Source: Viscum album (taxonomy: Eukaryota > Streptophyta > Magnoliopsida > Santalales > Viscaceae). From it: a stretch of 64,000 nt of DNA. The notes under the pieces are model-generated. The model had not been told where the DNA came from. It worked only from the letters and a program-made list of their open reading frames with translations, and searched no databases. The DNA lies in NCBI GenBank assembly GCA_963277665.1, contig OY728130.1:1368638393-1368702392 (forward strand). The letters are read 5' to 3'. How positions within the stretch are numbered: position 1 is the stretch's first letter; each line of letters begins with the position of its first letter. Made by a program: the position numbers and the translations under genes. Positions 46,681 through 58,970 of the stretch are shown one piece after another.

Positions 46681-48390
46681 TGTCATGGGCACCCTCAAAT
46701 GATTAGTGGTTTTTGTGTACTTCAGTGCAGTAGAGTGGCTGACCAAGGTCGTCTTTTAAAGGAGGAAGTAAATTAAAACAACTTATTAAAGGTATTATAA
46801 AAATAAAATAGAAAATAATTAAAACACTACATTAAAGGATGGGGGGTTGTTTATTGTTTATAAAACTTTAAGAAGTTTTCTGGAAGAATATTTCATTTTT
46901 TTGTTTTTAATTTTGAAATGAAGTTTGACTAAAAAGACACAAGAAAAAGATATTTTTTTTTAAAATATTTTAAAGGTGTAATCAATATAACTATACCTCT
47001 TCATTTAATTATTAATAATTGTCATTTAAATCAATATCCACTTAATTATGATCCCCTAATTTTTTAACCCTCATATCCTACGAGAGTTAACTTAGCCACA
47101 CAGATGAAATTACTTAAACCCTATGATAGCTTCGGAACACGCAATCACAGCACCAAAAGTTGATTGTTGTTATAAGGTTAGATTATGGTCAGTGGTTAAT
47201 TAGAGAACATATCCATTCTGGAAATTAGAATGAATTGTGTTTAGTGATTATATTTAAACTCTACAAATTTATCCTGTGTGGTCTTGTATTACTGATTAAG
47301 ATCGCGCTCTCACAATTTACACAAAATATTGACCTCGCATGTTTTTGTGGTAATTGTTCAATTTCTTTCTTAGATTATTATAATTTCAAAACAAAATTCA
47401 TGGATCATATAAATTAAATTGAATTAGATCAATGATTCAAAATAATTAAATGAAGAGTGTATAAGATAGATCGATCACTAAGAAAACTACTCTTCCATGG
47501 GCGTTGTGGTCATCGTGGAGACGTTTTGCATGAGCAAAGGATTGAAAGGGTAGAACCTAATCTTGTCTCCACTCTTGATTCCAACCTAATTAGGAAGATT
47601 AAGAGAATAATAAAAGGGAAGAAAACAGAAGATTAATTGAATAAAAATTCAAGATACAAACATGAAATAAACTAATTACAAAGAGGATGGGGGAGAGGAG
47701 AGCCTTTTTGGAAGAGATGTTTGCACAAAGCCTTACTTATTCCAAGAGTTTTGAGGGGCTCACAAGAGACACCCTTTCATCCAAACCTTCCCAAAGCCTT
47801 GACCAGCCTTCCCAAAGATTCAAAACCACCTTTAAATAGAGTTTGTGAGGTCTAGTCTTACATAACTTTTTTATGTGTGAAATGAAAACTCGGACAAATC
47901 TTTTATTCCTAGTTTCACTGGATAGTTGACCTCTAAAACGCATGAATTGGCCAACCTTATAGAAGTATTATTTTTGCTTAATAATTTCCAAGAGATTCCC
48001 TAAAAATTTGGGCCCAATCCAAGCCTGGATGAAGAATATACGAACCAAATAGTGAAGTGATGTCCAATATGGATAGTTCAGTCCATCTTTGTCTTCATAT
48101 CACATTTACTCCACTCAAATGCACATTACATCTCACATGTCCTGAATAGAATTTGTATCCCATTAATTCATAAACACAGTTACAACATTTTAATTCAAAA
48201 TAATTTATATAAAACTATTTATGCCCGAAATACTATAGTGAATTTCAAAAGGGTGAAACTGGGATTTTCATCAAATTTTCAAATGAATAATCTAATCCCA
48301 AATATTTCATAATTGATCATATTTAGCATAATGTGAGGAAATTATATCATCTATTATCAATAAAATATTTCATAAAATTGTATTTTATCA
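46681..48390 (-). repeat. 3' LTR of G (1710 bp)
   Basis: On the plus strand it runs TGTCATGGGC to TTTTATCA; on its own strand TGATAAAA to CCCATGACA. It is matched by 55791-57505, differing by eye at about one base in ten. ORFs 47235-47417 and 47737-47943 are unrecognised LTR sequence. Confidence 0.9.
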
Positions 48391-48405
48391 ACTCCCCCAC
48401 ACTTA
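48391..48405 (-). promoter_or_regulatory. Polypurine tract of G
   Basis: Minus strand AAGTGTGGGGGAGT adjoins the 3' LTR. Two further copies lie at 49200-49213 and 49841-49854. Confidence 0.8.
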
Positions 48406-49852
48406 ACCTTTTGCACTCCTGGGAAAAACCTCATGTTAAGTAAACATCAATATCAAATCAAAACCAATTTTAAAACACATATCCTTAATATCCAACAATT
48501 CCACACCAATAAAAAAAAGATATAATGCCTCATAAAAATAAATTATTTCAAGTTCTTTTTTTATATCATTCAATATATTTCCACTTCATTTATCCTTCCT
48601 TGCACAAAACACTTACCTCACTTGAATTTTTTCTTATCACACAAATGCCAATTTTTAGCAATGTCTTTCTCATCCAAACTCATACAAGGGTCACCATACG
48701 CTTGATAAATTCCTACATCACCACCCAATGTGAGTCAAGGTCACATGTTTATCATGAATACTTTTCAAGGTTGTTCTATGGGTTTAGGTTGGTAGGATTA
48801 AGATGTGAAAAATTCTGAGGCTGAATGAGGAGGGCTTGACTCTTTTTGAAGAAAAATCACATTAATCTAATTTTCACTTAAATACAGTCTCCTCCTCAAT
48901 CCCCATAGTATAATTTCAGCTCCATAATCATGAAAAGTTATGGAAATTTTACACCATTAATCATTTTAGAATAAAAAATGTCTATCTACTCAAACATGAT
49001 TTTATTGAAAGTTCCAGATAGGCATAACTTTCTTCGTCTATTAGAAGCTCAAGAAAAGGCACAAATTCACTTATCGTGAAAGCTCCAGAAAAGGCACAAC
49101 TTTCAACATAATGATTTTCTTAAGTAGAAAACAAATATCTTAAATATTTAATTTTCCACCCAAATTATCACATAATGTCATATCAAAACACAAGATATCT
49201 TCCCCCACACTTAAATTCAACTAGATTATGCAATTTCACTTCAAGAGTTGGTTGGATAGGGAAAATTGGCTTGTAATGTGGCTAACCTAATAGGAGGTTC
49301 ATGGATTATAAGGGCTACAAGGATTAAATGTTCAATTTAAGCCATTATAAAAGTGGATTATTTAAAATAGGGGCTTTAATACCGAATAAATTCCTTAATA
49401 ATTTAAAAATAAGTTCCTCAAAACCTCAAGTTCTGATAGGAATAAATAAAATTCTGGTTAAATCAAGCATGGTTTGGTTCTATCAAGAAGTAAGGTGAAT
49501 GTGTAGAATATAAAAATAATGGTTCAGAAGCCTCACATGAAAGAGATTTCAAATATAAAGACAGTGAGATGTGTCATGGGATTCAAAATTCAGTGTACTT
49601 TTCATAAAATTACTAAATATTTGAACTTCAAACAAAGTAATTTTCAGTATTCATTTAAGCTCAGTTTCAAGGTAATTTTTTTTTCACTTATTGATATGGA
49701 TTTAAAAATAGTTATGAGAATCATTTCAGCTCAAAAGTATCAAAAAAACAAAAAAAATTTAAAAATAAGCACACAAATTTTGAAAAACACAATTTTTTTT
49801 AAAACAGGAAAACAATTGAAATTACTAAACTAAAAGGTTCCCTTCCCCACAC
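48406..49852 (-). other. Long 3' untranslated region of G
   Basis: No protein is recognised; plus ORFs 48525-48818 and 49519-49833 are AT-rich and unrecognised. It contains two extra polypurine-like copies, AATTTAAGTGTGGGGGAAG (minus, about 49198-49216) and ATTTTAAGTGTGGGGAAGG (about 49838-49857). Athila-type elements often have a long 3' region, some with an env-like gene; none is visible here. Confidence 0.6.
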
Positions 49853-50259
49853 TTAAAATATTGAATTGTCCTCAATGTGAACCCATGAGATGATATATGC
49901 ACATGAAATGTAAAATTTTAAATAGGAAAAAGAATAAAAAAGTAAAAGGGTTAGGAACAACCTGATATGCTCAAGTAATGATGGGGTCATGCAGTGTGAT
50001 AAAATCCACTGCATCAGTAGGAAGTCCCTCAATGTATCTCTCCAAATGTTTCCCATTGATAGTAAATCTCCTTCTTGTGTCCTCTTGTGTGATCTCCATT
50101 TCACCATAAGGAAAAAAAATTAGTCACAACATAAGGACCTAACCACCTGGAACACAACTTACCAGGCATCAGCTTCAATCATGAACTGTAGAGAAGGACT
50201 TTCTCTCAAACATGAAAATACCTTTGTTGGATCATTTTTTCATGAGATACATTGGATCT
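49853..50259 (-). pseudogene. C-terminal end of the G polyprotein
   Basis: The open frame 49853-50107 ends IISWVHIEDNSIF and stops just before a polypurine-like copy. It shows a hydrophobic stretch FLTLLLFYSFSYLKFYISC. Between 50108 and 50260 the frame is broken. I read it as the tail that follows integrase in Athila/Tat elements, from position rather than a domain. Confidence 0.4.
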
Positions 50260-50960
50260 TTACTTATAGAGCCTTGAGTTCTCATATGAAGACAATTGAA
50301 TCTCCTCAAGCTCTTGAATTTGTGACTTACTTTGGACTCCAGCTTGGGCCAAATCCATGTTGTATTTCTTTATAGCCCAATAAGACCGATGCTCAACATC
50401 CACTTGGAGATGGAACGCTTTCCCAAAATCAATATAAAATGGGGACATACCGATGGGAGTTTTGTATGATGTCCTATATTCCCATAGAGCATCATCCAAG
50501 CGCTTGCTCTAATCCTTGCTATTTGGCTGTACGGTTTTCTCCAAAATTTGTTTCAACTCACGATTTGAAACCTCAACCTGGCCATTTGTTTGGGGGTGGT
50601 ATGGTGTTGATGTTTTGTGTGTCACCCCATACTTCCTAAGGAGGGAAGCCAAATTCTGATTGAGTAAGTGCATCCCTTGGTCACTAATTATGGAATTCGG
50701 TACTCCAAACCTGCAAAATATTTTCACTTTGACAAATTCCACAACAACATGAGAATTATAAGTCCTGGTGGACTTAGCCTCCACAAATTTACTCACATAA
50801 TCAACATAAACCAAAATGTACAAAAACCCAATGGAACTAGGAAAAGTACCAATAAAATTGATGCCCTATACATCAAAAATCTCACAAAATAGTATGGGTT
50901 TTTGGGGTATCTCATGTCTCCTAAAAATGTTCCCAGTGTGTAGGCAATGAGAGCATGACT
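50260..50960 (-). pseudogene. Integrase core of G
   Basis: Minus strand pieces in order: FDVQGINFIGTF (family DFMGPF; the first catalytic Asp is Asn, codon 50857-50859), ILVYVDYVSKFVEAKSTRT, FGVPNSIISDQGMH (second Asp kept), YGVTHKTSTPYHPQTNGQ and VEVSNRELKQILEKT (Glu kept), then in a shifted frame [20 protein letters not shown] and [11 protein letters not shown]. Two open frames, 50509-50823 and 50260-50499, cover most of it. A TAG separates them. Confidence 0.92.
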
Positions 50961-51180
50961 AACAAAACACATGGGCATCATGGAATAAGCTAGACCAATA
51001 TAATCTAGAGTCTAAAACTTTCCTACCTGTCCATCGGGGTCCAAAGTGTCCACCACAAGAAAGTGTATTACAGAATTGTAGAACAGGCTCAAACTCATGA
51101 TCCAGAACACACCTCCTAATAACTTGGTCACTACACATGCACCATAAGTAGGGATCATCCCACACATAAAATCTAAACTC
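50961..51180 (-). pseudogene. Integrase zinc-finger region of G
   Basis: The open frame 50959-51165 reads WDDPYLWCMCSDQVIRRCV, then FCNTLSCGGHFGPRWTGRKVL and LYWSSLFHDAHVFC. This matches the H..H..C..C region of Athila-like elements. The first His is Asn-Thr in FCNT, the second His (GGHFG) is kept, and one Cys is replaced. Confidence 0.82.
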
Positions 51181-51990
51181 ACTCTTTAACTTTCAGACTT
51201 GATGTTTCCTTAAATTTAAAGGGATTTCAGATGCAACAAGGTAGTTTACTAAATCTATATACCAAGAATGCATACCTGAGATTTAATATAAATGCTCATC
51301 GGGGAAAGTGTCCTGAAGTGGTACCTGGTCAAAGGTGTCATCCTCTAGTGTGTGAGTAAGCCTACTCATGTGGTCTGCCACCATGTTTTCTGACCCCTTT
51401 TTTTCCTTCATCTCAATGTCAAATTCTTGAAGAAGGAGAATCCATCAAATTTTTCTGGGCTTTGCATCTGGCTTCTTTAAGAGGTACCGTAGAGCTGCAT
51501 GGTCAGAAAAAAACTACTTTAGAGCCCAATAAATATGAACAGAATTTATCAAAAGAAAATATGAAAGCAAGAAAATCCTTTTCCATGGTTGTGTAGTTTT
51601 ATTGGTATGAATCCAGTGTCCTCGATGCATTGGCAATCACATGTGAACGTCCCTCTACCCTATGAGATAAGACAACTTCAACCGTGAAGTTAGATGCATC
51701 ACACATAAGCTCAAAAGGAATCTCCCACCATGGGGGATATATGATTGGTGGAGTAGTTAGACACTTCTTTAGCTCATCAAATAAAGTCCTACAGGAATCA
51801 TCAAACAAAAAATCGGAATCCTTTTAAAGTAATCATGACATAAGAAGAGCAATCTTACTAAAATCTTTGATGAAGCGCCAATAAATTCTTGCATTCCCTA
51901 GGAAAGATCTAACATCATGCACACATGTATTATATGGTAGGGATGAAATAATATCTACCTTAGATATATCAACCTCTATCCCATGTTTTT
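51181..51990 (-). pseudogene. RNase H remnant of G
   Basis: The frame 51599-51808 has CRTLFDELKKCLTTPPIIYPPWWEIPFELMCDASNF and ANASRTL, the start of RNase H with its first catalytic Asp. Upstream (51810-51990) is the RT thumb/connection with stops; downstream (51290-51590) pieces like FSDHAALRYLLKK and KPDAKPRKI.W.LLLQEF are readable in broken frames, followed by N..ADHMSRL near 51355-51385. Confidence 0.78.
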
Positions 51991-53145
51991 ATACTACATT
52001 CCCTAAGACAATGTCATGCTCTACCATGAAATTAAACTTTTCAAAGTTCAAGACCAGATTCTTCTCAATACAACGATTCAACACCTTTCCCAAAATAGAG
52101 ATACAATCACCAAATGAAGACCCGTACACTGTAAAATCATCCATAAATACCTCCATGAAGGTCTCAATAAAATCAGAAAAAAATCTCACTATGCATCTCT
52201 AGATGGTACCTGGGCGCTACAAAGTCCAAATGGCATCCTTTGGTAGGAAAACGTACCGAATAGACAAGTAAATGTTGTCTTCTCCTGATCCTCCGGAGAT
52301 ATAAAAACCTGAAAATATCTAGAAAATCCATTTACAAAACAATAGCGTGTCTTCCCAGCTGGTCTCTCAATTATCTGATCAATAAATGGGAGGGGGAAGT
52401 GGTCTTTGCAAGTGAACTGGTTCAGTTTCCTATAATCAATACACACATGCCAACTGTTTTGTACCCTAATTGGAACTAACTTATCTTTCTCATTTTTAAC
52501 AGTAGTAACACCACTTTTCTTAGGCACAACCTGAATAAGACTCACCCACTGGGAATCTAAAATGGGATAGATTATACCTGCCTCGAGAAAATTTTTAACC
52601 TCTTTTTTAACAACCTCCAAAATTATTGGATTAAGTCTCCTTTGTGGCTGCCTAACCGGTTTAGCCCCATCCTCCAAAAGAATCCTATACATTAAAACGG
52701 AAGGGCTAATACCTGATATTTCATCCAAATTCCACCCAATTGCCTTAAGTATCTCCCTCAAAAGATCCAAAAGTTTTTCTTCATGTTTATAAAGAATATT
52801 ATTGGAAATTATAATAGGTAATCTCTCGCCACTCAAAAAGTATGAGTATTTGAGATTTTGTGGCAATGGCTCCAGATCCAATGAAGGGGGGTGGTGTATG
52901 AATGGAGACATTGAAGGAACTGAAATATGTACACAAATATCATCAATATTAGAATAGAAATAATCCCAATCAGAGAATAAATCATTAAATCCATCGACAT
53001 ACTCAATAGCCATGTCATAATCAGAGTTCAAATGATATGATTCCATTTCAAAATTAAATCTAAGAGAGTCTTGTGAATTATAAATAGTTTTGTAAGTACT
53101 TTTAGACATAAAACTAGAACCAATACTCATAATCTTCTTAAGCAT
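51989..53145 (-). pseudogene. Reverse transcriptase of G, longest open frame in the window
   Basis: The 318-aa frame 52189-53145 covers the linker after protease and the fingers and palm start. It has IGWNLDEISGISPS, RQPQRRLNPIILEVVKKEVKNFLEAGIIYPI, WVSLIQVVPKKSGVT, WHVCIDYRKLNQ, HFPLPFIDQI and FTCLFGTFSYQRMPFGLC. It then shifts frame and continues at 51989-52189 with ETFMEVFMDDFTVYG, where both catalytic Asp codons (52136-52141) survive. A stop and frameshift at about 52190-52200 break it. Family DG.SGY is altered to NGFSRY. Confidence 0.92.
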
Positions 53146-53289
53146 AGGAAAATCAAATTCTATGGGGTTTTTATTTGGTGGTTCAAATGGGAGATAACAA
53201 ATGTAGAATGGTCCTATGAGGGGTACTTCATGGAATCCGTAATATTAAATATCACAACTTCATCCCCAAAATACATGGAAAATGTACCC

Positions 53290-53620
53290 TCATTGACATT
53301 TATGATAGTTTTTTGCAGTTTTCAGGAAGGCTCCACGTAAGATAATGGGATCATGAGAACTTACCTGATCATCTTCCATGTTAAGCATGTAGAAATCTGT
53401 TGGAAATATCATTTCCCTTACCCGTACATGTACATCCTCAAGGAATCCCACCGGATATGCTATAGCTCTATTTTCCAACTACACCACTACTCTCATCGGC
53501 TTTAGCTCACCAACCTGCAAAGAAGAGAATACAGAGTGAGGCATCACATTTAGGGAAGCTCCAAAATCACAAATAGCATCAGAAAAGTGTAACTCCATTA
53601 TGGTGCATGGGATAGTGAAT
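53290..53620 (-). pseudogene. Protease of G
   Basis: Minus strand: DAICDFGASLNVMPHSVFSSL at about 53525-53590 is the active-site region, with the catalytic Asp kept (family D.GAS.N.MP). After a stop, the frame 53290-53478 continues AIAYPVGFLEDVHVRV, FPTDFYMLNMEDD and PIILRGAFLKTA, typical of the Athila/Tat protease core. It precedes RT as expected. Confidence 0.85.
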
Positions 53621-55563
53621 GTCCATGGATCCCTTCACTTTGTCGGCATTGCAAGATTTGGGGTAATGAGTGCAGACACATTCCTTCCAAGATTGATCCT
53701 CTAATTTCTCTTAAGCCCTATTCAATTGGTACAAAGTTTTTTTTAAGAATTTCACATACCTTGGGATTTTCTTGATGGATTTAAGTAGAGGAATGTTTAT
53801 CTCCACATGATTAAATGTATCCAAAATGTCTTTTTGCATCACCTCTTCAGTCATATTCTTGGTTTGAACAATCCTATTTGGAAAAGAAAGGGGTTTAGGA
53901 GTAACATCATTAATCTTTTTCTTAACTTTATCTTTATCCTTGGGTTTCTAATCAGCTGGTTTTGAATGGGGCTTCTCCGGAGTTGAGGTGACTTTTGGTG
54001 GAATGATAGGTGCCGATGTATCAGTTGTTTTCTTCCCACTTCTCAATGTGATGGCACTAATATTCCCCTTGGGATTTGGAGTAGTATGGGATGGTAGATT
54101 TCCATAATTCTTACTTACCATTCCATGGAGGGTGGTGGAGATCTGGCTCATTTGAGTCTTCAACTCCCTCAGCTCTGAACCTTGACTCTTCAGCTTATTC
54201 TGTTGATTAAGAAAAATTTGTTTCGAAAGGTCATTAGTGTTAGAATCTACCTTGGGTGGGTGATTCCCTTGTTGCTGGCTTGTTGATTATTGGGCTTCAA
54301 AACTCTTTTGGGGTTGTTGGAAACCCTGCTGGTAAGGCGGAGGCTACTAGAAGTTTTGTTGAAAAGGGGGACTTTGTTATTTTCCAGAGCCATACCTCAT
54401 GTCCAATTGATCTTTCCACCCTTAGTTGTATGTTAGTGCAAATGAATCAATCTTTCTTGTGGATATGGTTGTTTTTGCTGCGGATATGGTCTCCCAGGAA
54501 ACACTACTGCACAATATTCTATCTCTTTTAGTTGTGGGAAACAGTCAGTTGGGTGGCTTGTCTCAGTGAAAATGCCACAAGGACTTGAAGGAGGGGTTTG
54601 GGATGTCTTTTGTGCCAAATCAATCTGCCTCACCATAGTTGTCAATTCTTCCAAATTGGTATCAGTCAAATGACTTTCAAGAGAAGATGTACTTACCTGA
54701 TGTACTCTCCTGACATGTGGTGTACCTCAATCACCAAATTGTTGGGATTTTTGGGACATTTTGTCGATCAAAGCACATGTAAATACATGTGTCTTATCCA
54801 CTAATGCTCCTCCAGATGCGACATCCACAATACGCCCCTCCATAGGTGTGAGTCCTTTGTAGAAGTATTGGATGAGGAGTTTCTCACTGATTTGGTGATG
54901 TGGACATCTTGAACACAACTTCTTAAATCATTCTCAGTACTCATACATTGACTCCCCTTGGTATTTCTTGATCCCTAAGATATCCTTTCGAATGGATGTG
55001 GCCCTTGAAGCTGAAAAAAATCATTGCAATAAAAGGCGTTTCAAATCATTCCAACAAGTTACATCTTTAGGTTGTAAATAATACATCCAGTCTTTCGCAG
55101 CTCCATCAGGTGAGAATGTGAATGCACTTAGTTTGATATGATCTTTAGAAACATTTCTTGGATTTAAGGTTGATCAAACCACATTAAATTTATTAATGTT
55201 TTTATTGGGATCCTCACCAGAGAGGCCACAAAATTTTAGAAGCAGGTGAATTAATCCAAATTTCATTTCAAATACCGATTCGATATTGGGATATGCAATG
55301 CAATTTGGTTGATAATTAATATCAGGTGCATCTAATTCTCAAATGGTTCTATTAAGTTAATTTACATTATTTTCAGAAATTGTTTCTTGTTTTACTATTA
55401 AATTTTAATTTCTTCCAATTTCAATGTTCTAATATTGGATTAATTCTCCAACTGGTAGAATGTTGATACTTCCCATAGACTGAGAATGTCTGATTCGAGC
55501 CCTAAGGTTACGTTCAATATCAGGGTCAAGATCTAAAAGATCCTTGGAATTAGTTTGTGTCAT
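53621..55563 (-). pseudogene. gag remnant of G
   Basis: The start ATG (complement of 55561-55563) reads MTQTNSKDLLDLDPDIERNL. Readable pieces: LLLKFCGLSGEDPNKN, KLSAFTFSPDGAAKDWMYYL (capsid), YQGESMYEY-type, LLIQYFYKGLTPMEGRIVDVASGGALVDKT (54727-54918; a hallmark of Athila gag), QFG, TDTNLEELTTMVRQI and a proline/glutamine-rich stretch. Near 53950-54160 there is MSQISTTLHGM and ISAITLRSGKK. The capsid and linker are broken by stops and frameshifts; no zinc knuckle is seen, as often in this lineage. Confidence 0.85.
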
Positions 55564-55757
55564 AAATAAAATAAAAATAAAAAGAAGGTAAGTGTACCAT
55601 AGTAAAAATGAGAAGATTGAGTTGATGGTTCAAAAAGAAGAAGAAAATAAAAGAAGAAGAAAAAATTCAGATTGGGTAAAGAATTAAGAAGGAAGAGAGG
55701 AAGAGAATAAAATGAAAAATAAAATAAATACCTCTAATTAGTTGAAATAATTACTTG
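55564..55757 (-). other. Leader of G between PBS and gag
   Basis: Purine-rich on the plus strand, pyrimidine-rich on the element strand. No gene seen. Confidence 0.5.
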
Positions 55758-55779
55758 CCTCCTTGGAAATGGTGCCAAA
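55758..55779 (-). promoter_or_regulatory. Primer-binding site of G
   Basis: Minus strand TTTGGCACCATTTCCAAGG lies 11 bases inside the 5' LTR. It resembles TTGGCGCCGTTGCCGG used by Athila-like elements, with C-to-T and G-to-A type changes. Confidence 0.7.
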
Positions 55780-55790
55780 TTGAAAGGCGT

Positions 55791-57505
55791 TGTCATGGGA
55801 TCTCTCAAATGATTAGTGGTTTTTGGGTACTTAGGTGCAGTAGAGTGGCTGACCAAGTTCATCTCTCAAAGGATGAAGTAAATTAAAAAAAACTTCTTAA
55901 AGGTATTATAAAAATAAAATAGAAATGAATTAAAACACTACATGAAAGGATGGGTGTGGGGGGTTGTTTATTGTTTATAAAACTTGAAGAAGTTTTCTGG
56001 AAGAATATTTCATTTTTTTGTTTTTAATTTTGAAATGAAGATTGATTAAAAAGAAGCAACAACAAGATGTTTTTTAGAAAATATTTTAAACCGTGTAATC
56101 AATCTAACTATACCTCTTCATTTAATTATTAATAATTATCATTTAAATCAATATACAATTAATTATTATCCTCTAATTTTTTTAACCCTTGAACCCTACG
56201 ACAGTTAACTTAACCAAAATGATGAAATTACTTAAACCCTAGGCTTTCTTCAGAACACGCAATCACAACACCCTGCTTTGATTGTTGTTCTAAGGTTAGA
56301 TTATGGTCAGTGGTTAATTATAGCACATATCCATTCTTGAAATGAAGATGAATTGTGTTTAGGTATTATATTTTAACTATAAAAATTTATCATGTGTGGT
56401 CTTGTATTGCCGATTAAGATCGCACTCTCACAATTTAGACAAAATATCGACCTCGTGTGTTTTTGTACTAATTGTTCAATTGCTTGAATAGTTTCTTATA
56501 ATTTAAAAAAAATCCTGGATCATATAAAGTTATTTAAAGTAGCTCAATTATTTATAATAATTAAATGAAGAGGGTAGAAGATAGATCGATCACTAAGAAA
56601 ACTACTCTTCCATGGGCGGTGTGGCCATCGTGGAGACGTTTAGCATGAGAAAAGGATTGAAAGGGTAGAACCCAATATAGTCTCCAATATTTATTCCAAC
56701 CCAATTAGGGAGATTAATAGAATAAGAAAATGGAAGAACAAAGAAGATTAATTGAAGAAAAATTCAAGATACAAACATGAAAGAAAATAATTACAAAGAG
56801 GAGGAGGGATAGGAGAGCCTTTTTGGAAGAGATATTTGCACAAAGCCTTAATTCTTCCAAGTGTTTTTAGGGGCTCCCAAGAGACACCTTTTAAGAAAAA
56901 ACCTTCCCAAATCCTCTACCAGACTTCCCAAAAAGTGAAACCCCCTTTAAATAGAGTTTTTGAGGGCTAGGGTCACATAACTTTTTAAAGTGTGAAATGA
57001 ATACTCAGACAAATATTTTATTCCATGTTGTACCTTATATTTGACCTCTAAAACGCAGGAATTGGCGAGACTTATAGAAGGATGACTTGTGCATAATAAT
57101 GTCCCAGAGCTTTCCTAAAAATTTGGGCTCAATCAAAGCTTGGATGAAGAAGATAAAACCCAAATGGTTAAGTGATGTCCAATCTAGATAGTTCAGTCCA
57201 TTTTTGTCTTCATGGGCCATTTACTCCACTCAAATGCACGATTCGGCTCACATGTCCTGAATAGAATTTGTATCCCATTATGTCAGAAACACAGGTAAAA
57301 ACTTTTAGGTCAAAATAATTTACATAAAACTATTTATGCTGGAAATACTACAGTGGGTTTTAAAAGTGTAAAACTGGAATTTTAATCATATTTGAAAATG
57401 AATGATCTAGTCCCAAATATTTCATAATTGAACATATTTATCATAATTTAAGGAAATTATATCATCTATTATCAATAAAATATTCAATAAAATTGTGTTT
57501 TATTA
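55791..57505 (-). repeat. 5' LTR of G (1715 bp)
   Basis: Direct repeat of 46681-48390; plus strand TGTCATGGGA to TTTTATTA. ORF 57035-57220 is LTR sequence. Confidence 0.9.
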
Positions 57506-57960
57506 GAGAATAAAGTGGAATATGGTCTATAAGGGTTGTATAAGGTGGTCTGATATTCGACCTATTAGCACCACCTTCCCAAGGTGGTTCATTCCAGGCT
57601 TAGGGAGTTGATAGACAGGGAAAAGGCCAACAACACTCGAGGTTCTAGGAATGATATGAGGTAATATCTATGCCTTTTATAATTTATCATCAGTTTTTAT
57701 AGACACATGTGTGAGTCATTTATTCCATTATACTTACCTTGTTTGAGACTTAGTGATTATTGTTGATCCATTGGCTCGACCCTTGCAGTTGGAAACTCTA
57801 AAAAGTGGTGACTCAATGATTACACACTTGTGTCGATAGTGTGATCTAACACTTGTAGGTGAGATTTTTTATGGGATCAATTCATAGAAATAATTAGTAT
57901 TTTGGAAATCATCTTAGGTATGGACTGGATATCAACAATTCATGCCCAAATTGACTATTT
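57506..57960 (+). pseudogene. Protease remnant of F
   Basis: After G, element F resumes. FIDTCVSHLF at about 57698-57727 corresponds to the protease loop DSGASHSF with the Asp kept. LEIILGMDWISTIHAQIDY at about 57897-57953 is the end of the protease (family DVILGMDWL). Between them, a LKSGDSMI-type region carries stops. Confidence 0.75.
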
Positions 57961-58970
57961 CAGGTGGATGATGTGGTGTTTCCACAACGATGAAATGCGT
58001 TTTTTGTTTTTGGGTGTAAAGGAAACTGTGGAAGAGAAGTATGGGCACATACATAGGAGAGTGTAGCCAATTACTCACTATATGGCTAACATGACTCTTG
58101 GATTAGTGGATACTTTGGGATATCGGTTTCCTGTGATGGTGATGGAGTATGTAGATGTCTTTTATAAGGACATTCTATGTTGACCACTCTACTGGGAGAT
58201 CGGATTCTTCATGGAATTGCATCATGGGATGAAACTAATATCGACACCAGTGTATAAAATGGATATTCCAGAGCTTTGAGATATGACGGTGTAGTTGTAA
58301 TTACATGATAAGGGAACTATGATACCCAGTGTTTCCCCTAGGGGTAGCCCCACTATTGTTCAATAAGATGGTTAATGGGTGATTGATGTAATCCGTGGAT
58401 TACCAATTATTGAATTTGGTTACCATGAAGAATACGTATCCACATCCACGAATTTATGACCAATTTGATTAGTTGAGGGTTTCATAATGGTTCTCTATGA
58501 TTGACCTCAGATCAGCAAATCACCAGCTATAATTATAAGATGGGGATATAAAGAAGAAACCATTTAGTTTTCACTAATGTCAGCATGAGTACTTGGTGAC
58601 TCCTTTATAAATGATGAATGCCACAACAGTTTCTATGGACTCAAGAACAAGATATTTTAACACTTCTTAGAACGATTCATGGTGGTCTTCGTCGATGAAA
58701 TCCTAGTGTATTTGACATTTGGGAAGGAACTTGTGAGACACTCGAGGATGGTCCCAAATAAACTCTGAGAGTACCAGCTTTATAAAAATCTCCTGAAGTA
58801 TTATGTTTTTGATTTGAGAGGTCTAATTTTTGGTGCATGTTATCTTAGAGGCTGGAGTAGTAGTGGACTTGATGAAGGTTGAGGCAGTTATTTCTTGGGA
58901 TCCACCCAATAGTGTTTCTGAGGTATGGAGTTTCCGTGTGTTTGAAGCGAACTATCAAATATTTTTACCC
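57961..58970 (+). pseudogene. Reverse transcriptase remnant of F
   Basis: Pieces: YPVMVMEYVDVFYKDI (RT entry), FFMELHHGMKLISTPVYKM, DVIRGLPIIEFGY, and FMVVFVDEILVY at 58680-58709. The F-V-D-D loop has its second Asp changed to Glu (58698-58700). A VMLSRGWSSSG-like region (family GHVIS..GI.VD) and a VWSF-type block follow. The frame changes many times. Confidence 0.82.

Larger units (their letters stand above)
46681..57505 (-). mobile_element. Element G: Athila/Tat-like LTR retrotransposon, reverse strand
   Basis: LTRs at 46681-48390 and 55791-57505 enclose, on the minus strand, gag, protease, RT, RNase H, integrase and a long 3' region. The PBS resembles TTGGCACCATTTCC, a decayed form of the TTGGCGCCGTTGCC type used by Athila-like elements. 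Integrase lacks a chromodomain-like tail and reads DYVSKFVEA, also typical of that lineage. No env-like gene is recognised. A 13/15 imperfect repeat rather than a clean 5-bp duplication flanks it. Confidence 0.9.

Noticed and set aside
49853..50107. env-like gene in G because of a hydrophobic segment
   Set aside because: The piece is short, continuous with the end of pol and followed by polypurine-like sequence. No signal peptide or second membrane segment could be made out.
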